Assembly (NCBI RefSeq): GCF_024741815.1
Contig: NZ_CP102951.1
Coordinates: 4,168,001-4,232,000, forward strand
Direction of reading: 5' to 3'
DNA: 64,000 nucleotides
DNA from: Pseudomonas sp. LS1212
Lineage (GTDB): Bacteria; Pseudomonadota; Gammaproteobacteria; Pseudomonadales; Pseudomonadaceae
The translations under genes were made by a program, and so were the position numbers. Shown here piece by piece: positions 59,875 through 64,000 of the stretch. Within the stretch, counting starts at the first letter, position 1, and each line of letters opens with the position of its first letter. The notes beneath the pieces are model-generated. The model was not told the DNA's origin and did no database searches. It saw only the letters and a list, made by a program, of their open reading frames with translations.

Positions 59875-61563
59875 TCAGTTCTGCTTTTCCATTTGAGCAC
59901 GCAGCAGGTCACCCAGAGTGGTTGGGCCTGTTGCGATATCCGAGGCAGCTGGCTTGTCGCGCAGGCTTTGGATAGCTTCTTTCTCGTCTTCAACGTCTTT
60001 CGACTTGATGGACAAGTTGATTACGCGGCTCTTGCGGTCGACGCTGATGATCTTGGCTTCGACTTCTTCGCCTTCCTTCAGGACGTTACGCGCGTCTTCA
60101 ACGCGGTCACGGCTGATTTCGGAAGCTTTCAGAGTGGCTTCGATGTCGTCGGCCAGGGTGATGATGGCGCCTTTGGCGTCAACTTCTTTAACGATACCTT
60201 TGACGATAGCGCCTTTGTCGTTGACAGCAACGTAGTTGGAGAACGGATCGTCTTCCAGTTGCTTGATACCCAGGGAGATACGCTCACGCTCTGGATCTAC
60301 GGACAGGATGACGGTGTCCAGCTCGTCGCCCTTCTTGAAGCGACGTACGGCTTCTTCGCCCACTTCGTTCCAGGAGATGTCGGACAGGTGAACCAGACCG
60401 TCGATGCCGCCGTCCAGACCAATGAAGATACCGAAATCGGTGATCGACTTGATGGTGCCGGAGATTTTATCGCCCTTGTTGAACTGGCCAGAGAAGTCTT
60501 CCCATGGGTTGGACTTGCACTGCTTGATGCCGAGGGAGATACGACGACGCTCTTCGTCGATGTCCAGAACCATGACTTCCACTTCGTCGCCGACTTGTAC
60601 GACTTTCGAAGGGTGGATGTTCTTGTTGGTCCAGTCCATTTCGGAAACGTGTACCAGGCCTTCCACGCCTTCTTCCAGCTCTGCGAAGCAGCCGTAGTCG
60701 GTCAGGTTGGTTACACGCGCCATTACGCGGGTGCTTTCCGGGTAGCGTGCCTTGATAGCAACCCATGGGTCTTCGCCCAGTTGCTTCAGGCCCAGGGAAA
60801 CACGGTTACGCTCGCGATCGTACTTCAGAACCTTGACATCGATCTCGTCGCCAACATTGACGATTTCCGATGGGTGCTTGATACGCTTCCAGGCCATGTC
60901 GGTGATGTGCAGCAGGCCATCGACGCCACCCAGATCGACGAATGCGCCGTAATCGGTGAGGTTCTTGACGATACCCTTGACTTGCTGACCTTCCTGCAGG
61001 GATTCCAGCAGAGCTTCGCGCTCGGCGGAGTTCTCGGCTTCCAGGACACTGCGACGGGAAACGACAACGTTGTTGCGCTTCTGGTCCAGCTTGATGACCT
61101 TGAACTCGAGCTCTTTACCTTCCAGGTGGGTGGTGTCGCGCACTGGGCGGACATCAACCAGGGAACCAGGCAGGAACGCACGGATGCCGTTAACGTCGAC
61201 AGTGAAGCCGCCTTTAACCTTACCGTTGATAACGCCCTTGACCACTTCTTCGGCGGCGAAAGCTGCTTCCAGAACAATCCAGCACTCGGCGCGCTTGGCT
61301 TTTTCACGGGACAGTTTGGTTTCGCCAAAGCCGTCTTCGACCGCATCCAGCGCAACGTGAACTTCGTCACCGACCTTGATGGTCAGTTCGCCAGCTTCGT
61401 TGTAGAACTGCTCGAGCGGGATGACGCCCTCGGATTTCAGACCGGCGTGGACAGTAACCCAGTCACCGTCGATATCGACAACGATACCGGTGATGATCGC
61501 ACCCGGCTGAAGGTTGAGGGTTTTCAGGCTTTCTTCAAAGAGTTCTGCAAAGCTTTCGCTCAT
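59875..61563 (-). CDS. rpsA: 30S ribosomal protein S1
   Basis: A 562-residue protein with six S1 RNA-binding repeats. Each carries the pattern G-x-V/I near its start (for example GIVVDIDGDWVTVHAG, GVINGKVKGGFTVDVNG, GIVKNLTDYGAFVDLGG, ARVTNLTDYGCFAELEEG, GTIKSITDFGIFIGLDGG, GIVKEVDAKGAIITL). It binds mRNA on the small ribosomal subunit. The length matches the Pseudomonas protein. The opposite strand is open over the whole gene because of its codon bias and is not a gene. Confidence 0.98.
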   Translation of the reverse strand: MSESFAELFEESLKTLNLQPGAIITGIVVDIDGDWVTVHAGLKSEGVIPLEQFYNEAGELTIKVGDEVHVALDAVEDGFGETKLSREKAKRAECWIVLEAAFAAEEVVKGVINGKVKGGFTVDVNGIRAFLPGSLVDVRPVRDTTHLEGKELEFKVIKLDQKRNNVVVSRRSVLEAENSAEREALLESLQEGQQVKGIVKNLTDYGAFVDLGGVDGLLHITDMAWKRIKHPSEIVNVGDEIDVKVLKYDRERNRVSLGLKQLGEDPWVAIKARYPESTRVMARVTNLTDYGCFAELEEGVEGLVHVSEMDWTNKNIHPSKVVQVGDEVEVMVLDIDEERRRISLGIKQCKSNPWEDFSGQFNKGDKISGTIKSITDFGIFIGLDGGIDGLVHLSDISWNEVGEEAVRRFKKGDELDTVILSVDPERERISLGIKQLEDDPFSNYVAVNDKGAIVKGIVKEVDAKGAIITLADDIEATLKASEISRDRVEDARNVLKEGEEVEAKIISVDRKSRVINLSIKSKDVEDEKEAIQSLRDKPAASDIATGPTTLGDLLRAQMEKQN

Positions 61564-61684
61564 TTTAATTCCTGTAAATAAGGGCGGAGAAAACGCCCAT
61601 CAGCCGCATCCCAGACAATGCGGGTTTCGTTCAAGTAAAAGAATGCCTGCAGGATTTTGACTGGTCTCCCGCACGCTTTCTTGG

Positions 61685-62371
61685 TCACCCGGCGATATCG
61701 CGAAGCGCGATTTCGCTCATGATGCGTTCCAACACCTGGTCGATGGATAATTCCGTGGAATCCAGCTGTATGGCGTCAGCCGCCGGTTTGAGCGGGGCCA
61801 CCGCTCGCTGGGTGTCGCGCTCATCGCGCTCACGTATCTCATCTAGCAGACTCGACAGACTAACATCATTGCCAGCAGCCTTCAACTGCAAGTAGCGGCG
61901 TCGAGCGCGCTCCTCGGCGCTGGCGGTGAGGAAGATTTTCAACGGGGCGTCAGGGAACACAACGGTGCCCATGTCACGCCCATCGGCCACCAGCCCTGGC
62001 GCCTCCTGGAACGCCCGCTGGCGCTGCAGCAGTGCTTCACGGACCGCCGGCAGTGCCGCGACCTGCGAAGCGCCGGCACCGACGGTTTCGGTGCGGATGA
62101 CGGCGCTGACTTCGTCACCTTCCAGAATGATGCGCTGCAACTGACCGTCGGTCGCCGCGATGAACTGCACATCCAGATGGGCGGCCAGCAATTTGAGCTG
62201 TTCCTCGTTAGTCAGGTCGATACCGTGGTTGCCGGCAGCAAAGGCCAGCAAGCGATACAACGCGCCCGAATCCAGAAGATTCCAATTCAGACGCTTGGCC
62301 AGGATCCCGGCAACGGTGCCCTTGCCAGAACCGCTTGGACCATCAATGGTAATAACCGGAGCCACAATCAC
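61685..62371 (-). CDS. cmk: Cytidylate kinase
   Basis: A 228-residue P-loop kinase that phosphorylates CMP and dCMP. The P-loop is ITIDGPSGSGKGTVAG near residue 7, and the nucleotide-binding GLVADGRDMGTVVFPDAP is near residue 120. Its start overlaps the stop of the tyrA-aroA gene by four bases (ATGA), and rpsA follows after about 120 bases, the standard Pseudomonas order. Confidence 0.97.
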   Translation of the reverse strand: MIVAPVITIDGPSGSGKGTVAGILAKRLNWNLLDSGALYRLLAFAAGNHGIDLTNEEQLKLLAAHLDVQFIAATDGQLQRIILEGDEVSAVIRTETVGAGASQVAALPAVREALLQRQRAFQEAPGLVADGRDMGTVVFPDAPLKIFLTASAEERARRRYLQLKAAGNDVSLSSLLDEIRERDERDTQRAVAPLKPAADAIQLDSTELSIDQVLERIMSEIALRDIAG

Positions 62372-64000
62372 GACCTACCCTCTTCTTCTACACGGACCCC
62401 GACCTGGACACACAACGCCAGGAAATTGGGAAAAGACGTCGCGACATTGGCGCAGTCATGGATACGAATCGGCTTCGTTGCGCGCAACGAAGCGACGCTG
62501 AAGGCCATGGCAATACGATGGTCGCCGTGCGCGTGGACTTCACCACCGCCAACCCGACCTCCCTCGATGATAATCCCATCCGGGGTCGGCTCGCACTCAA
62601 CGCCCAAGGCCAGCAGGCCGTCGGCCATCACCTGGATGCGGTCGGACTCCTTGACCCGCAGCTCTTCAGCGCCACGCAAAATGGTCCGACCTTCGGCACA
62701 GGCAGCAGCGACGAACAACACCGGGAACTCGTCGATCGCCAGCGGAACCAGCGCTTGCGGGATGTCGATCCCCTTGAGCCGGGCCGAACGCACGTGCAAG
62801 TCAGCCACCGGCTCGCCGCCCACTTCACGAGGGTTTTCCAGGGTGATGTCAGCGCCCATCAGACGCAGGATATCGATCACGCCGGTACGGGTCGGATTGA
62901 TACCGACATGTTCCAGCACCAGGTCCGAACCTTCGGCAATGGACGCCGCCACCAGGAAGAACGCCGACGAAGAAATATCGCCCGGCACTTCAATGCGGGT
63001 CGCGGCAAGCGTGTGGCCGGACTCGACCGAAACCGTCGCCCCTTCAACGCTGACCGGATAGCCGAAACCACGCAGCATGCGCTCGGTATGGTCACGGGTT
63101 GGCGCAGGCTCGGTGACGGTTGTCTTGCCTTCGGCATACAGGCCCGCCAGCAGCAGGCAGGATTTGACCTGGGCACTGGCCATCGGCAGGGTGTACTGCA
63201 AGCCCTTGAGCTTCTGCCCACCCCGAATAGTCAGCGGCGGACGACCTTGCGCCGCGGTTTCGATGACCGCACCCATCTGACGCAAAGGGTCGGCAACGCG
63301 ATTCATCGGTCGCCCGGACAACGACGGGTCGCCAGTCAGAACGGTGTCGAAGCCTTGCGCAGCCAGCAGCCCGGACAGCAAGCGCATGGAAGTACCGGAG
63401 TTACCCAGGTAGATCGGGCCCGGCGGCGGCTTCAGGCCATTGAGACCAACACCATGGATCGTCACACGACCATGATGCGGGCCTTCGATGACCACACCCA
63501 TGTCGCGGAACGCCTGCAGGGTCGCCAGCGCATCCTCGCCTTCAAGAAAACCTTCGACCTCGGTCACCCCCTCTGCGAGGGAACCCAGCATGATCGAACG
63601 GTGGGAGATTGATTTGTCACCCGGCACACGGATCCGCCCGGACAGGCGACCACCCGGGCTCGCCAGGAAGGTCAGGTCACCACAGCTCCTGGCATCCACG
63701 TAGGCCCGACGAGCGAGAATCTTGCCGAAATGCTCACGTGCTACCCGGGCGCGGGTGAACACGCCCAGCAACTGATGCCCGTCACCCGCATCGACCGCGT
63801 CGCGCAAGGCGTCGAGGTCACTGCGAAAGGTGTCGAGGGTGCGCAGGACGGCTTCGCGGTTGGCCAGAAAGATGTCGTGCCACATGACCGGATCGCTGCC
63901 GGCGATACGGGTGAAATCACGGAAACCACCCGCCGCGTAACGGAAAATATCCAGGTTTTCATTGCGCTTGGCCAGCGAGTCGACCAGGCCGAACGCCAAC
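62368..64000 (-). CDS. aroA: Prephenate dehydrogenase / EPSP synthase fusion, 5' end outside window
   Basis: The visible 543 codons hold the C-terminal part of a TyrA prephenate dehydrogenase domain (about the first 110 residues, with GGFRDFTRIAGSDPVMWHDI) fused to a complete EPSP synthase domain. EPSP motifs are VPGDKSISHRSIMLG near residue 128, LGNSGTSMRLLSGL near residue 200, and LRVKESDRIQVMADGL near residue 455. The fusion is characteristic of Pseudomonas. It joins the shikimate step before aroC to tyrosine synthesis. The gene continues past 64000, so the true start is not seen. Confidence 0.95.
   Translation of the reverse strand, partial: LAFGLVDSLAKRNENLDIFRYAAGGFRDFTRIAGSDPVMWHDIFLANREAVLRTLDTFRSDLDALRDAVDAGDGHQLLGVFTRARVAREHFGKILARRAYVDARSCGDLTFLASPGGRLSGRIRVPGDKSISHRSIMLGSLAEGVTEVEGFLEGEDALATLQAFRDMGVVIEGPHHGRVTIHGVGLNGLKPPPGPIYLGNSGTSMRLLSGLLAAQGFDTVLTGDPSLSGRPMNRVADPLRQMGAVIETAAQGRPPLTIRGGQKLKGLQYTLPMASAQVKSCLLLAGLYAEGKTTVTEPAPTRDHTERMLRGFGYPVSVEGATVSVESGHTLAATRIEVPGDISSSAFFLVAASIAEGSDLVLEHVGINPTRTGVIDILRLMGADITLENPREVGGEPVADLHVRSARLKGIDIPQALVPLAIDEFPVLFVAAACAEGRTILRGAEELRVKESDRIQVMADGLLALGVECEPTPDGIIIEGGRVGGGEVHAHGDHRIAMAFSVASLRATKPIRIHDCANVATSFPNFLALCVQVGVRVEEEGRS

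Noticed and set aside
59860..61581. 573-codon open frame antisense to rpsA
   Set aside because: It mirrors the strongly biased codons of rpsA (Glu/Lys/Val-rich), has no ribosome site and no family features; antisense frames of this kind are common in high-G+C genes.

Overview
The window is a chromosomal segment of a Pseudomonas, most likely of the fluorescens/putida group. The evidence is the high G+C protein-coding style, the fused tyrA-aroA gene followed by cmk-rpsA-ihfB-lapA, the order LTA synthase / speE / mtnCDB / MFS / aroC / alpha-beta hydrolase / prmB / isochorismatase-like / smr / folE (which matches, from memory, the order of this region in P. aeruginosa), and many Pseudomonas-style intergenic REP hairpins (GTGGGAGC..GGCTTGCC..). 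No tRNA, rRNA or CRISPR array was seen.

Layout. 1-12.9 kb: a CorA-type metal channel, a class I amidotransferase, a 31-residue membrane peptide, an exported cytochrome c, a three-gene ATP-grasp / alpha-E / transglutaminase operon, an RraB-like protein, an LTA-synthase-family enzyme, spermidine synthase, Ogt and several small proteins. 12.9-17.1 kb: methionine salvage genes (mtnB, mtnD, mtnC) behind an MFS transporter and aroC, all on the minus strand and probably one transcript. 17.2-34.2 kb: housekeeping and accessory genes, including prmB, a Smr protein, folE, a glutaredoxin, an aminotransferase-GST pair divergent from a MarR regulator with two matching operator-like repeats, benE, a chemoreceptor, a CurA-like reductase, pyrF, a TetR regulator and a FabF-like ketosynthase.

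34.3-40.5 kb is a pile-up of mobile elements around two comEA copies. A group II intron of the C type sits just after the comEA terminator. An IS21-family remnant is cut by a Recombinase-In-Trio (RIT) element, and a deletion fused the first RIT recombinase to the 5' half of the second comEA copy.

40.6-58.2 kb is an O-antigen (lipopolysaccharide O-polysaccharide) locus in the usual Pseudomonas position, between wbpM and lapA-ihfB-rpsA. Its genes predict UDP-QuiNAc/FucNAc-type synthesis (wbpM, a WbpV-like reductase, the WbpL-type initiating transferase) and UDP-GalNAcA synthesis (wbpO, wbpP) with probable amidation (AsnB/WbpS-like). It also carries two glycosyltransferases, a methyltransferase, a Wzx/MurJ-like flippase, an OafA-type acyltransferase with an SGNH domain, and one plus-strand polytopic membrane protein that is the best Wzy candidate. 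No wzz gene is visible where it is often found. 59.1-64 kb is the conserved lapA, ihfB, rpsA, cmk, tyrA-aroA block; the last gene runs off the window.
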